Shown: positions 17,608-27,198 of the stretch, one piece after another | How the letters are laid out: every line of letters begins with the position of its first letter | Position numbering within the stretch: position 1 is the first letter of the stretch | NCBI GenBank assembly: GCA_905199445.1 | Contig: CAJKGK010000001.1 | Coordinates: forward strand, 124,001 to 188,000 | Source of the DNA: an uncultured Lachnospiraceae bacterium | Lineage (GTDB): Bacteria > Bacillota > Clostridia > Lachnospirales > Lachnospiraceae | Direction: 5' to 3' | DNA: 64,000 nucleotides | Made by a program: the position numbers and the translations under genes | The notes under the pieces: generated by a model | The model's input: only the letters and a program-made list of their open reading frames with translations | The model's database searches: none | What the model was told of the DNA's origin: nothing

Positions 17608-19949
17608 TCTCCGTCTTTCAGAACAACTGCCTCGTGTCCCAGAATAAAGGAAACTTCCGGTCCGTTGCTTGTTACTGTTACCTGCTCATGATCTACAGTT
17701 ACATGAAGCGGTGTGCCTCTCCATACAATGTTAAAGTCCAGCTGGGACCATTCCTCAGGCAGAGACGGTGCAATTCTTAAATCGCCGCCAACAATGCGGA
17801 CACCGCCAAAGCCCAGAACTGCGGACTGCCATACACCACCCATAGACGCACTGTGAATACCTGCGTTGGAAGAACGCATTTCTTCTCCCAGGTCTACGGC
17901 ACTGGCACCAGTAAAGAACTTATACGCCACTTCGTGAAGCCCCAGGTCATTGGCCAAAACACTGTGGGTAGATTTACTCAGAGAGGAATCATGAAGGGTA
18001 CGTTCTTCATAATAGAAGTAATTTTTCTTCTTTGTCTCTGCATCAAACAAATCATCCAGCAAATACATAAGAACAACCAGGTCGCTCTGCTTCAATACCT
18101 GCATACTGCTGATCTGTTCCATATTATAATCATTGTAGATCGTTCCAACAACAGAGCTTTCCTTATACTTTGTCAAATCAATATGCTTCAGATTGAAGTA
18201 ACCGTCAAACTGAGGAATAATGCCCGTTGTCTTATCCGGCAAAGGCAGATAAAACTTAGGCAGACGACTGTTGATAATTGTCTTTAACTCATCCAGATGA
18301 AGGGTTTTGTTCAGCCGCTCAAATACGCTGCGTTTTTCCTGAGAATCGCTTTCTCTCAGCTGATCCATTAATTTTACAGCCAGGTTCATATTATAGTGCG
18401 CCAGGTAATTTGTGTAGGCATTATTGTTGACATGCTCGGAATATTCATCCGGTCCGATCACATCATTGATTTCGTAACGATTAAGGCTTTCATTCCATTC
18501 CAGACGGCTTGCCCAGAATCTGGCTGTTTCCATAATAATTTCATAACCGTACTGATCCATAAAGTTTTCATCATGCGTTGCATTGTAGTACTGCCATACA
18601 GCAAAGGCAATATCGGCAGAAATATGCTGCTCAATCAGTCCGGTGAGAATCGGAAGGGTTTCACCGGTAACCACATCGGCTTCACCCCAAAGTGGTGTCA
18701 CCTCACCATCATCAATCCATGCAGATTCCCATGGATACATGGCACCGTCATAACCATTTTCGGCAGCCTTTTTACGGGCGCCGCCCAGTGTCTGATAACG
18801 GTATTCAAGAAGTGTACGTGCTGTATGTGGCTGTGTCATCATATAATATGGAAGAATAAATACCTCTGTATCCCAGAAGGAATGACCTTTATAGCCCTCA
18901 CCGCTCATACCTTTGGCGCCGATACCTACTCTGTTATCGTCCTTTTTAACCATAATATTCAAATGATAAATGGCAAAACGGATAGCCAGCTGGTCAAACG
19001 GATGAACCGACTGAATTGTAATATCTTCTTTTTCCCAGATTTTAGCCCATGCATTGGCACTTTCTTCCATCAATGCATCATAACTGGACTGATACACATC
19101 CATAATGGCCGCCTTACTGTCTGTCTTTAACTGAGCAAGAGCATCCGCTTCGGACAGATCACGGTAAGCCAGGTCTCTTGTGGTATGTACCGTAGCATAT
19201 TTTTCCACGCAGAAAGTCTCTCCTGCTTTCACAGTCAGGTCTGCACTCAGTTTGATTTCGCGGCGGCTGATCACTGGCAGCAGTGCCGGTGTTACTTCCT
19301 CACCGTTTAATGCGAATTTATGGGCGCAGTGCATGGCTGCCGTCACATTAGACTGAATTGTAGTGGAGATCATTTCCAGGTACTTGTAGTCATACAGACG
19401 GCGCTTACCTTCGGCAAAATGCTGGGAACCGCTGTTGGAAACCCGGCCATCAATACCGCTGGCAATCTTTAAGCTGATATCTTCGTTGACAGGACAAATG
19501 GTTACCTTGTAAGCCATGACATGATCATTGGCCATGGATGCCATATGTTTAAACTCAAAACGAATCCGCTTTCCGTCTTCGCTTTCCCAGTCAACCAGAC
19601 GGACAACTTCACCGGTTTTTACATTTAATGTACGTTTATAATCGTGAAGCACACCTTTTTCCATGGAAAAACGTCTGCCGTCAATCATAAGAACAATTTT
19701 TGTCATATCCGGAATATTGGGCAGCTCTGTCACTTCATTTTCATCAAATTTATTAAAGGTTCCTGTCACAAACAAATTTCTTGTTTCACCGACATACTCT
19801 TCCTCAAGCGCACTGCGTACCCCAAGGTAGCCGTTTCCCTGACAGAAAATCGCTTCACATTTTCCAAGATATCTTGCGTCAAAGGATGATTCCTCAACAA
19901 GCCAGTTGGTTAAATCGCCGCTGCCGGCATCATATTTCATAATTGGCAT
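17586..19949 (-). CDS. GH65 disaccharide phosphorylase
   Basis: GH65 enzymes phosphorolyse alpha-linked glucose disaccharides (maltose, trehalose, kojibiose, nigerose) with inversion, giving beta-glucose 1-phosphate. The protein (about 787 residues) has an N-terminal beta-sandwich beginning GNGYLGVRSALEEEY. The (alpha/alpha)6 barrel includes GEGYKGHSFWDTEVF and VIGPDEYSEHVNNNAYTN, the latter with the catalytic Glu. A C-terminal jelly roll follows. The EHVNNNAYTN form leans to the kojibiose/nigerose side of the family rather than maltose, but I cannot settle this. The ATG at 19949 has AGAGGAG 8 nt upstream. It overlaps the GH36-mutase ORF, whose mutase would process its product. Confidence 0.9.
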   Translation of the reverse strand: MPIMKYDAGSGDLTNWLVEESSFDARYLGKCEAIFCQGNGYLGVRSALEEEYVGETRNLFVTGTFNKFDENEVTELPNIPDMTKIVLMIDGRRFSMEKGVLHDYKRTLNVKTGEVVRLVDWESEDGKRIRFEFKHMASMANDHVMAYKVTICPVNEDISLKIASGIDGRVSNSGSQHFAEGKRRLYDYKYLEMISTTIQSNVTAAMHCAHKFALNGEEVTPALLPVISRREIKLSADLTVKAGETFCVEKYATVHTTRDLAYRDLSEADALAQLKTDSKAAIMDVYQSSYDALMEESANAWAKIWEKEDITIQSVHPFDQLAIRFAIYHLNIMVKKDDNRVGIGAKGMSGEGYKGHSFWDTEVFILPYYMMTQPHTARTLLEYRYQTLGGARKKAAENGYDGAMYPWESAWIDDGEVTPLWGEADVVTGETLPILTGLIEQHISADIAFAVWQYYNATHDENFMDQYGYEIIMETARFWASRLEWNESLNRYEINDVIGPDEYSEHVNNNAYTNYLAHYNMNLAVKLMDQLRESDSQEKRSVFERLNKTLHLDELKTIINSRLPKFYLPLPDKTTGIIPQFDGYFNLKHIDLTKYKESSVVGTIYNDYNMEQISSMQVLKQSDLVVLMYLLDDLFDAETKKKNYFYYEERTLHDSSLSKSTHSVLANDLGLHEVAYKFFTGASAVDLGEEMRSSNAGIHSASMGGVWQSAVLGFGGVRIVGGDLRIAPSLPEEWSQLDFNIVWRGTPLHVTVDHEQVTVTSNGPEVSFILGHEAVVLKDGECVTKKI

Positions 19950-19963
19950 ATTATAAACTCCTC

Positions 19964-22246
19964 TCATCTTTTATAGATCAATTCAAATTCACGCGCATCG
20001 CATACAGTGCCGGACACACAAGACACCCCGTTGATGGTAAACGGACAGTCAAGTTCCACACAAACCGGTTTTCCGGATGTATTTGTGACTTTAATTTTCA
20101 TGCCCTGATCACACAGCTGTGCTTCCATCGACATTTCACCGCCAAAAACTTTCACATGTTCCATGGATGCCTGATTCCATTTCGATGGCAAACAAGGTTT
20201 TAATATAACCTGATCCAGGCTGGCACTTGGCTGAATTCCAAAGAAATGGCGAACAACCGGAAGCATCACACCATAGGTTGTCCATGCCTGCACAAAGCAG
20301 CCGTAATCTGGAGACATTTCCGAAATCGAGCCCGGTGTCGCCATACCAAAGGTTCCAAAAATCCGCTCAATAAGCTCTAAAGCCCGGTCAGCATAACCGT
20401 ACTGCGCCTGCGCTACCGCCATAACACCGGTAGAAATGGTCATAGCGGCACTCTGACACATGGCATCCAGATACATACCATGAGGTCCTATAAAGTCTGA
20501 AGTATGCATATTGGCAAGCGCACGTTCCGCCTGAGCCTTTGTGGCAATGCCTGTTTCCAGAGGAACATTGATGACCCAGTTACGGTTTAACAGCCAGCCC
20601 TTTTCCTTATTACCGTCATTTTTACGTTCTTCAAAAAGCCGTTCCACATAAGCCTTAATATGGGCACACTGGGCGGTCTCAAGCATTTCCATAATCATGG
20701 CCTTTTTATTTTCAAGAGCTCCATAGGAGGTATAGGCATCACAGTACAGGCCCTCTTCCTCATTCCAAAGCAGGGTGTTAATGGCATCCTTTGTTTTATC
20801 GGCTAAAGCCCCACACTCTGATGCCATGGCCTGTAAACGGGCAGCCTGATTTTCTCCGGTATAAGCACCTTTTCCAGCCATGAGTGCACACATTTTACCA
20901 TAGCATTCATAGGCTTCGCATGTATATACAGCCGTATCGATCAATTCCATGTTCAGGCCGGCAATTTCAATGATTCCATAACCTGTAGGGAATAAATCGT
21001 GATCATCATCCTGAGCCTTGAGCCACTCAATGCTCTTGCCCATGTATTCAAAGGCTTCTTCCACAAGAGAGAAATCTCCGGTCCATTCATAATATTTCCA
21101 GATCATTGTAATAAAATGAGCGGTTTCCTGAGTGTTGCCGTAGTTGGGGCACACTTCATTGGTGAGAATTTCATGAACAATACGGCCATTGCCGTTATAT
21201 TTAATGGAATAATCCAGAATCAGCTTCAGTGTATCCCTGCAAAGCTGATAATCACCCATGCAAAGCACACCCTGAAGGGTATAAAAGCTGTCGCAGCCAA
21301 ACCACCATGGGTATTCAGGAATACCGGCAGCAATTCCCCGGTTTCCGTTGGAAGTAGCCGTTGTCAGCCAGTCTGTATGAACCTTAACCCAATTGAAAAT
21401 CTCATTAAAACGGGCATCCGGTGTACTCAGGCTGCTGGTCTTAAAAAGAGACTCATAGCGGGCCTTTTTTTCAGCCTCAAAATCTCTTTCCATTTCCAGC
21501 TGCTCATAAGCCTGGCGAACCTGTTCAAAGGATGTGTCTGAACCGGAAATATAAAATTTCATTTGACGGCTTTTTCCGGGTTCCAATGTAAAATGATGGG
21601 TCATGCCCACGCTGATGCCGTTGCCCACTGTATTTTCCGGTCCAAAAAACTGACCATGACGGATTTTGTCAGCCGGTGTGTCACAGCCGATCGCCACATA
21701 CCATGAATGATCACAGTCTTTGGCCACAAATACAGGCTGATCGCCATCCATGCAGTTTTCATCCAGACTGCCACAACAGATCAGATCATCCGAAGCGCCG
21801 TCAAAAATTCCCGCATCCTCAGACATCCATACCGGACGCAGATCCGTGCGGGCTACAAATTCTGTTGTACATTCACAGGCATTTGAACCTGCATTGTAAA
21901 ATTCATAGGTGACAATGACACCCAGCACGTCATCAGGAACGATTTGGGTACGGCGGATTTTTACGGTTGTATGTCCCAGCCCGTTATTGTACAAAAATTC
22001 ATTTTTATGTGGATAATTCATAAACTGATCCGCATGGGTCCAGCAGTCCACCGTTTTTGCTGTATGATCTGTAAAGCGAAGCCAGAAGCCATCCAGCAGT
22101 TTCACCGGGTAGAGCCAGAGTCCACCCATCTCATTTTCCAGATGATGTCCGAAATCAGGGAAATAGCCATCGGTTGTACCGATCAGTTTCATGCGCTCAT
22201 TGGCACATACATATTGAGGACGCGTACAGCGTACAGAAGCTTTCAT
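19964..22246 (-). CDS. six-hairpin glycosidase, glycogen-debranching-like
   Basis: The 760-residue protein has an N-terminal beta-rich domain of about 260 residues. An (alpha/alpha)6 barrel follows, typical of amylo-alpha-1,6-glucosidase and related six-hairpin families. Recognisable barrel stretches are IPEYPWWFGCDSFYTLQGVL, GRIVHEILTNEVCPNYGNTQ and LFPTGYGIIEIAGLN. A C-terminal beta domain ends the protein. No signal peptide is present, so it is cytoplasmic. It lies between the importer genes and the second GH65, which suggests removal of side-chain glucose or galactose from imported oligosaccharides. The exact GH family is not fixed from sequence; a GH63/GH133-like assignment is possible. 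Confidence 0.65.
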   Translation of the reverse strand: MKASVRCTRPQYVCANERMKLIGTTDGYFPDFGHHLENEMGGLWLYPVKLLDGFWLRFTDHTAKTVDCWTHADQFMNYPHKNEFLYNNGLGHTTVKIRRTQIVPDDVLGVIVTYEFYNAGSNACECTTEFVARTDLRPVWMSEDAGIFDGASDDLICCGSLDENCMDGDQPVFVAKDCDHSWYVAIGCDTPADKIRHGQFFGPENTVGNGISVGMTHHFTLEPGKSRQMKFYISGSDTSFEQVRQAYEQLEMERDFEAEKKARYESLFKTSSLSTPDARFNEIFNWVKVHTDWLTTATSNGNRGIAAGIPEYPWWFGCDSFYTLQGVLCMGDYQLCRDTLKLILDYSIKYNGNGRIVHEILTNEVCPNYGNTQETAHFITMIWKYYEWTGDFSLVEEAFEYMGKSIEWLKAQDDDHDLFPTGYGIIEIAGLNMELIDTAVYTCEAYECYGKMCALMAGKGAYTGENQAARLQAMASECGALADKTKDAINTLLWNEEEGLYCDAYTSYGALENKKAMIMEMLETAQCAHIKAYVERLFEERKNDGNKEKGWLLNRNWVINVPLETGIATKAQAERALANMHTSDFIGPHGMYLDAMCQSAAMTISTGVMAVAQAQYGYADRALELIERIFGTFGMATPGSISEMSPDYGCFVQAWTTYGVMLPVVRHFFGIQPSASLDQVILKPCLPSKWNQASMEHVKVFGGEMSMEAQLCDQGMKIKVTNTSGKPVCVELDCPFTINGVSCVSGTVCDAREFELIYKR

Positions 22247-22305
22247 AGGATATACTCCTTTCAGGTCGAAAATGGATTGTCATTGGAAACCAAAGGGCTG
22301 CTGAA

Positions 22306-23148
22306 TCAGCCCTTTGTTCCTGAAGAAATAGAAATACCATCAATGATATATTGCTGTGCAATAAAGAACAGAATCAGAATCGGCAGCATCACAAGCAGCG
22401 TGGCAGCCATCAGCTGATTCCACTGGCTGGTGTACATTCCCTTGAAGAAGGAAAGTCCCAGGGACAACGTAAACTTCTTGCTGTCATACAGATAAATCAA
22501 CGGTCCGTTAAAGTCATTCCATACACCCATGAATGTGAAAATAGAAACCGCTGTCAGAACAGGTTTGCACATCGGAAGAATGATTTTCATAAATACTTTA
22601 AAAGGACCGGCGCCGTCCATACGTGCGGCTTCGTCAAAATCTTTAGGAATACCGGACATATATTGACGCAGAAGGAAAATATTAAAGGCACCGCCGCCGA
22701 AAAAGGCCGGTACAATTAATGGAAGGAAGGTATCGACCCATCCCATCTCACGGAATACAAGGTACTGAGGAATCATGGTGATCTGTCCTGGAAGCATCAT
22801 GGTTGCCAGAAGAATTAAAAACCATACTCTCTTACCTTTAAAGTTAAATCTTGAAAAACCATAAGCCACAATCGATGAACTCAAAACCGTACCGATCAGT
22901 ACAGGAATAAGAATAATCAGCGTATTTCTTAAATATAAGAAAAACGGAATCGACGTGATGGCTTTTGCAAAGTTTTCAAAATGAAGCTCTGTCGGGAAAA
23001 ATTTCATACTGAAAACTTCCGAATCCGGCTTTAAGGCCATACTGATCGTCCACAACAGGGGAATCATAATAATGACCGCACCTACGAGAAGAATCAGCAT
23101 CGCTACCCAGCGCATAATTATATTGGCGTAACTTTTCTTTGCTTTCAT
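22306..23148 (-). CDS. carbohydrate ABC transporter permease, MalG type
   Basis: This is the second membrane subunit of a CUT1-family sugar importer. Six hydrophobic helices fit its 280 residues. The cytoplasmic EAA loop that contacts the ATPase reads FDEAARMDGAGPFKVFMKI with ILPMCKP after it. It lies 20 nt downstream of the MalF-type permease and upstream of the debranching-type glycosidase. No ATPase gene is present in the island, so a shared MsmX-like ATPase elsewhere is expected, as in many Firmicutes. Confidence 0.92.
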   Translation of the reverse strand: MKAKKSYANIIMRWVAMLILLVGAVIIMIPLLWTISMALKPDSEVFSMKFFPTELHFENFAKAITSIPFFLYLRNTLIILIPVLIGTVLSSSIVAYGFSRFNFKGKRVWFLILLATMMLPGQITMIPQYLVFREMGWVDTFLPLIVPAFFGGGAFNIFLLRQYMSGIPKDFDEAARMDGAGPFKVFMKIILPMCKPVLTAVSIFTFMGVWNDFNGPLIYLYDSKKFTLSLGLSFFKGMYTSQWNQLMAATLLVMLPILILFFIAQQYIIDGISISSGTKG

Positions 23149-23168
23149 TATCTTCGTACCTCCATTGA

Positions 23169-24089
23169 TCAGATTTTGTCGTCGTTCTGGTAATATACCC
23201 AGAAGCTGGAGCTTTTAATAACAAGCAGTGAGAATACCATGATGATGGCAAACATAATCCAGGCCATGGCAGCCGCATAACCCATTTCGTAATCTTTATA
23301 AGCTGTTGTATATAATAACAGATTATAGAATAAGGTTGATTTTAACGGACCACCTTCGGTCATAACAAAAGCCTGAGTAAAATACTGGAAGGAACCGATC
23401 ACGGCCATAATCACATTAAAGAAAATTGTAGGCGAAATCAGCGGAATCGTAATCTTGAAAAAAGTCTGAATGGAATTGGCGCCATCGATGGCAGCGGCTT
23501 CCTTAACTTCTTCACTCACACCCTGAAGACCAGATAAGTAAATAATCATCGTATTACCGATTCCCCATACGCCCATAATAATCAGCGCATATAATGCTGT
23601 ATTGGGATTATTCAGCCATGCGGGGCCCTGGATACCAAACAGTTTCAATGCCTGATTTAACAGACCGGATTCTCCGAAAATCTGGATCCAGATCATGGAG
23701 GATGCGATCACAGGGATAATGGAAGGAAGGAAATATACAAGGCGGAAAGCCTTCATAAAACGAATACGCATATTTAATAAAAGCGCAATGATCAATGACA
23801 TAATCTGATAAAACGGGATGGATATCAGACAAAATGTAAATGTGACTTTTAAAGACTGATAAAAATCAGGATCCTTAAACAGCTTTGTATAATTTTTAAC
23901 TCCGATAAAATCTACCGTGCTCAGACCGGTCACAATATCCCAGTCACAGAAAGACAATACAGCGGAAAAAATCATGGGAATCAGTGTAAACAGGAAAAAT
24001 CCCAGAATCCACGGAAGGACGAACATATAACCGTATTTATTGTCTTTTTTCTGCTCGGCACTTACAATACCTTTATTTTTCTTTTTCAC
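23169..24089 (-). CDS. carbohydrate ABC transporter permease, MalF type
   Basis: This is the first membrane subunit of the CUT1 importer, 306 residues with about six helices. The EAA motif reads VKEAAAIDGANSIQTFFKI with TIPLISP after it. The N-terminus is basic and cytoplasmic, then enters the first helix at GYMFVLPWILGFFLFTL. A stem-loop between this gene and the solute-binding protein gene may lower its expression relative to the binding protein. Substrate is inferred from neighbours: alpha-linked oligosaccharides. Confidence 0.92.
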   Translation of the reverse strand: MKKKNKGIVSAEQKKDNKYGYMFVLPWILGFFLFTLIPMIFSAVLSFCDWDIVTGLSTVDFIGVKNYTKLFKDPDFYQSLKVTFTFCLISIPFYQIMSLIIALLLNMRIRFMKAFRLVYFLPSIIPVIASSMIWIQIFGESGLLNQALKLFGIQGPAWLNNPNTALYALIIMGVWGIGNTMIIYLSGLQGVSEEVKEAAAIDGANSIQTFFKITIPLISPTIFFNVIMAVIGSFQYFTQAFVMTEGGPLKSTLFYNLLLYTTAYKDYEMGYAAAMAWIMFAIIMVFSLLVIKSSSFWVYYQNDDKI

Positions 24090-24127
24090 AGAAAAACCCT
24101 CTTTCTATTTTTTCACCTGGTCTCAAA

Positions 24128-24183
24128 AGGGGATTCCTCATTTATCGTAATCATGTTTTTAACGTTTAAATGAAGAATCCCCT
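24128..24183 (-). terminator. intercistronic stem-loop between binding-protein and permease genes
   Basis: Positions 24128-24144 pair with 24167-24183 as a 17-bp stem with one mismatch; the left arm starts AGGGGATTCC and the right arm ends GAATCCCCT. On the minus strand only TTTT follows. That suits a leaky terminator or a 3'-protecting stem that keeps binding-protein mRNA above permease mRNA. Confidence 0.7.
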
Positions 24184-24222
24184 CTAAATTCAATATTCAG
24201 GCCAGTACTTTAATTTCCTGAA

Positions 24223-25599
24223 TTATTCCATTTCAGCCATTTCAGCTTTAACTTCTGCAACTGTGTTGTCAAGAATTGTCTGTGTATCGGCTGTGTGGAA
24301 AATAATATTTTCGAACATTTCCTTAATCTTTGTATTGATGACGCTGCCCATTGTGGAACGCATACCAATTGGCTGTACACTTGTATCTAACGCCTGTACA
24401 TAAGCTTTTTTGGAGTCTTCCAGAGATGTTTCAAGCTCATCCAGTTTGGCTTCACTTGTAGGCAATACCTTGTTCACTTCAGAACGAACATCGGACGCAT
24501 GCTCAGATGTCATGAATTTAACAACTTCCCATGCAGCTTCAGGGTTCTTACAGTTAGCGCCGATGGCAAAACCGGATGCACACAGGTAGGATGTGTGATT
24601 TCCGGGAACAAGAGCCATACCAAAGTTTGTGCCCGCGTCTTCCAGTGTCTTCTTATCCCAGCCGCCGCTGACAAACATTGCCAGCTTGCCTTCTGTCATC
24701 ATTGCTGTGGCATTACCAAATGTATCAAGGTCAGCTGCTGCAGGAGATACTTTGCCCGGTTCTTCTGCCATTGCAAAATATTTGTCCAGAGCCTCTGCAA
24801 CTTCAGGGCTGTTTAAGTAACCGTCACATTCTGTACCGTCTTCATTCATGAAGTTTAAACCTAAAGATTCAATATAAGTCAGCACCGCATATTCCCAGTT
24901 CTGAGCATTAAAGCCGTACTGTTCATATGTACCGTCATCATTTTTAACGGTCAGTTTTTCGGCTGCTGCAAATAAGTCATCCCATGTCCAGTCATTTGTA
25001 GGGTATTCAACGCCTGCTGCATCGAACATATCTTTATTGTAATACAGGGTGATCGGGTTTTCATCGCTGACCATGTAATGCTGCTGTCCGTTCACTTTAC
25101 CCATGTTTAACAGGGAATCCGGAAGAGACTGTGTATATTCTGTATCAGCTGCCATCAGATCATCCATAGGTGTTGTCAGACCTCTGTCAACCCATTTAAA
25201 GAAATCACCTTCACCGGAAGCAAAGATATCGTAGCCATCTCCGGATGAGAAGGATGTTGTCAGACGGTCGCCATAACCATCTCCTGGTACAAGGTCAAAA
25301 ACAACTTCAATATTTTTATCATTTGTTTCATTAAACTCATCAATCAACTGCTGATCGGCTGCACCATCGGCTGTTGTTCCCCAGCGTGTCAGACGAATTG
25401 TGATCTTTTCGCCATTATTTTCAGCTTTGGCTTCAGTTTCACCGGCTGTATCCTTCGCAGCCTCGCTGCCTGTTTCTGTAGCTGCATTGCCAGTGGTTTC
25501 TCCTTTTGTCTCTGTTGTGCCATTGGAACTGCCGCATCCGGCCAGTACGCTCGCTACCATTGTTGCGGATAATACACCTGCAAGAATTCTGCCTTTCAT
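24223..25599 (-). CDS. sugar ABC transporter extracellular solute-binding lipoprotein
   Basis: This lipoprotein captures sugar outside the cell for the two downstream permeases. The signal peptide ends in SVLAGCGSSN, a lipobox with Cys22. A Thr/Glu/Ala-rich linker of about 40 residues follows. The mature domain is a family-1 binding fold, with RLTRWGTT at its first strand and GKLAMFVSGGWDKKTL later. The 458-residue length is normal. The gene starts the second transcript of the island, behind a TTGACA-17-TATTTT promoter and two LacI-type operators. Confidence 0.93.
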   Translation of the reverse strand: MKGRILAGVLSATMVASVLAGCGSSNGTTETKGETTGNAATETGSEAAKDTAGETEAKAENNGEKITIRLTRWGTTADGAADQQLIDEFNETNDKNIEVVFDLVPGDGYGDRLTTSFSSGDGYDIFASGEGDFFKWVDRGLTTPMDDLMAADTEYTQSLPDSLLNMGKVNGQQHYMVSDENPITLYYNKDMFDAAGVEYPTNDWTWDDLFAAAEKLTVKNDDGTYEQYGFNAQNWEYAVLTYIESLGLNFMNEDGTECDGYLNSPEVAEALDKYFAMAEEPGKVSPAAADLDTFGNATAMMTEGKLAMFVSGGWDKKTLEDAGTNFGMALVPGNHTSYLCASGFAIGANCKNPEAAWEVVKFMTSEHASDVRSEVNKVLPTSEAKLDELETSLEDSKKAYVQALDTSVQPIGMRSTMGSVINTKIKEMFENIIFHTADTQTILDNTVAEVKAEMAEME

Positions 25600-25660
25600 T
25601 TAGAAACTCCTCCTTAAAATAAACATAAATGTTTTTTCGGATCAGGATTCACTGCCCTTC

Positions 25661-25674
25661 CGAAAGCGTTTTTG
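25661..25674. promoter_or_regulatory. LacI-family operator, promoter-distal copy
   Basis: CGAAAGCGTTTTTG matches the operators at 25767 and 31489 apart from one central base. It lies in the 5' leader of the binding-protein gene, 106 bp from the 25767 copy. That is close to ten helical turns, so DNA looping is possible. A CcpA cre site is an alternative reading. Confidence 0.6.
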
Positions 25675-25766
25675 TTCGTTTTCTTAAAAAAATGGCCTTT
25701 AATAACGGCCGTGCATAAAAAATCATCTGAAAACAATCAAATTCATCTTTGTTTTTTATGCTTATT

Positions 25767-25780
25767 CGAAAACGTTTTTG
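25767..25780. promoter_or_regulatory. LacI-family operator at the transcription start of the importer operon
   Basis: CGAAAACGTTTTTG contains the palindrome AAAACGTTTT, the usual LacI/GalR-type operator core. It begins 7 nt downstream of the -10 element, covering the expected start of transcription, a classic repression position. The neighbouring LacI-family gene is the likely ligand-responsive regulator. Confidence 0.75.
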
Positions 25781-25787
25781 TGATTAT

Positions 25788-25816
25788 AAAATAACACATG
25801 CCGTATGGATTGTCAA
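25788..25816 (-). promoter_or_regulatory. promoter of the solute-binding protein operon
   Basis: On the minus strand, TTGACA (25816-25811) and TATTTT (25793-25788) are separated by 17 bp. It drives the binding protein and the genes to 15175. The remainder of 25600-26011 holds two operators and a long AT-rich leader with no ORF. Confidence 0.75.
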
Positions 25817-25946
25817 TACCTGTTTTTCATTTTTTTATATAATTTGCCCTTAAATCTTAAAATATATATCAAAAGCCATTCAATTCTAACAAGGGCTTAA
25901 AAAAAGTATATCCAATCCATATAAAAAAATTCTCTTCTGAAATAAA

Positions 25947-25980
25947 AAATGGTATTGAAGTTTTTGCGACAATACCATTT
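25947..25980 (-). terminator. terminator of the lacI-family gene
   Basis: AAATGGTATTG and CAATACCATTT form an 11-bp perfect stem. On the minus strand TTTTTTA follows. It lies just past the regulator stop and before the next promoter. Confidence 0.8.
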
Positions 25981-26011
25981 CTGCACGTCATATCATCTGA
26001 AGCCCCCAAAA

Positions 26012-27028
26012 TCACGGACATGCTTTGACGGTGGCTCTTTTAATAAAATTGTAATCCACATACACATGACCATATGTTTTTTTATCCTTGATCATACGAA
26101 ACAGCAGTTCACCGCCGATTCGCCCTGTCATATACGGAGACTGGGCCACGGTTGTCAGACCACCATTGATATATTTAGCCGCCGGAATATCGTCAAAGCC
26201 CACAACAGACACATCATCCGGCACCTGAAGTCCTTTTTCATTGAGTGCCCGAATCACACCAACAGCCATCAGGTCACTGGAACAAAAGATGGCCGTCATC
26301 CCCGGGCAGTTATCCAACAGCCGGAATGTAGCCTTATAGGCGCCTTCTTCGTCAAATTCACCGTTCTCAATCCACATATCATCGGTTTCAAGGCCTGCTT
26401 CCTCCATGGCCTGCAGATAGCCTCTGCGCCGGCGCTGTGAAACAGTGGCCGTCTCCTTACCATTCATCATGGCAATCTTTTTATGTCCCAGGCCAATAAG
26501 ATAATGAACCACATCATAGGCCGCCTTTGCATTATCGATGGAAAGGCCACAGACATTTTTGCTTTTATACTCCCCTTCCACAACAACACAGGGAATTTCG
26601 CTGTTCATCAGTTCCTTGTAATAAGGTTCATTGGTATTTAAACCTGAAATCAGTACACCGTCAATATTTTTCTGACGGCACAGCTGTATGTAGCTAAGCT
26701 CACTCTGTCTGGCCGCATTTGTTGTCAAAATGATAAAATCAAAATCATGCTCCAGGGAAGCCTGATACATTCCACTGATCATACCGAAAACAAAACCACT
26801 TTCATCGGTTTCCACCAGACCAGATACAAGAAAGGCCAGGGTTTTCCTTGATCTCCCGCTTAAGGAGCGGGCATTGGCGTCCGGCATATAATTCAGCCGC
26901 CGGGCAATCTCCTGAATTTTCTTCTTTGTTTCAGGGTTTACATCACTGTACCCATTTAAAGCCTTGGAAACCGTTGTAATGGAAACTCCGGCTTCCCTGG
27001 CCACATCTCTTATACCTGCTCTTTTCAT
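26012..27028 (-). CDS. LacI-family transcriptional regulator
   Basis: The N-terminal helix-turn-helix reads IRDVAREAGVSITTVSKALN, followed by hinge-helix residues PDANARSLSG. The rest is a periplasmic-binding-protein-like sensor (338 residues in total), with FCSSDLMAVGVIRAL and VGFDDIPAAKYI near the C-terminus. It probably represses the island through the CGAAAACG-type operators at both island promoters. The effector is likely a sugar or sugar phosphate from the imported glycan. It has its own candidate promoter (TATAAT near 27151-27156) in the 170-bp gap upstream and a strong terminator downstream. Confidence 0.93.
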   Translation of the reverse strand: MKRAGIRDVAREAGVSITTVSKALNGYSDVNPETKKKIQEIARRLNYMPDANARSLSGRSRKTLAFLVSGLVETDESGFVFGMISGMYQASLEHDFDFIILTTNAARQSELSYIQLCRQKNIDGVLISGLNTNEPYYKELMNSEIPCVVVEGEYKSKNVCGLSIDNAKAAYDVVHYLIGLGHKKIAMMNGKETATVSQRRRRGYLQAMEEAGLETDDMWIENGEFDEEGAYKATFRLLDNCPGMTAIFCSSDLMAVGVIRALNEKGLQVPDDVSVVGFDDIPAAKYINGGLTTVAQSPYMTGRIGGELLFRMIKDKKTYGHVYVDYNFIKRATVKACP

Positions 27029-27198
27029 TTCAATTCACCTTTAATTCTTACTTACTTTAAAATAAATGCGCCAAAATTCTACATCCATTGAAAATCCTGT
27101 GCACTTTTTACACAATAAATATAATACTTTTTATATCTGTATACCTACAAATTATATCATAACTTCATCTGATTTGATAATTGTCTATATTTGACGAA

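Noticed and set aside
18396..19130. 244-codon plus-strand open frame
   Set aside because: It is antisense to the well-supported GH65 gene; its residues are rich in Cys, His and Ile, as expected of an antisense shadow.
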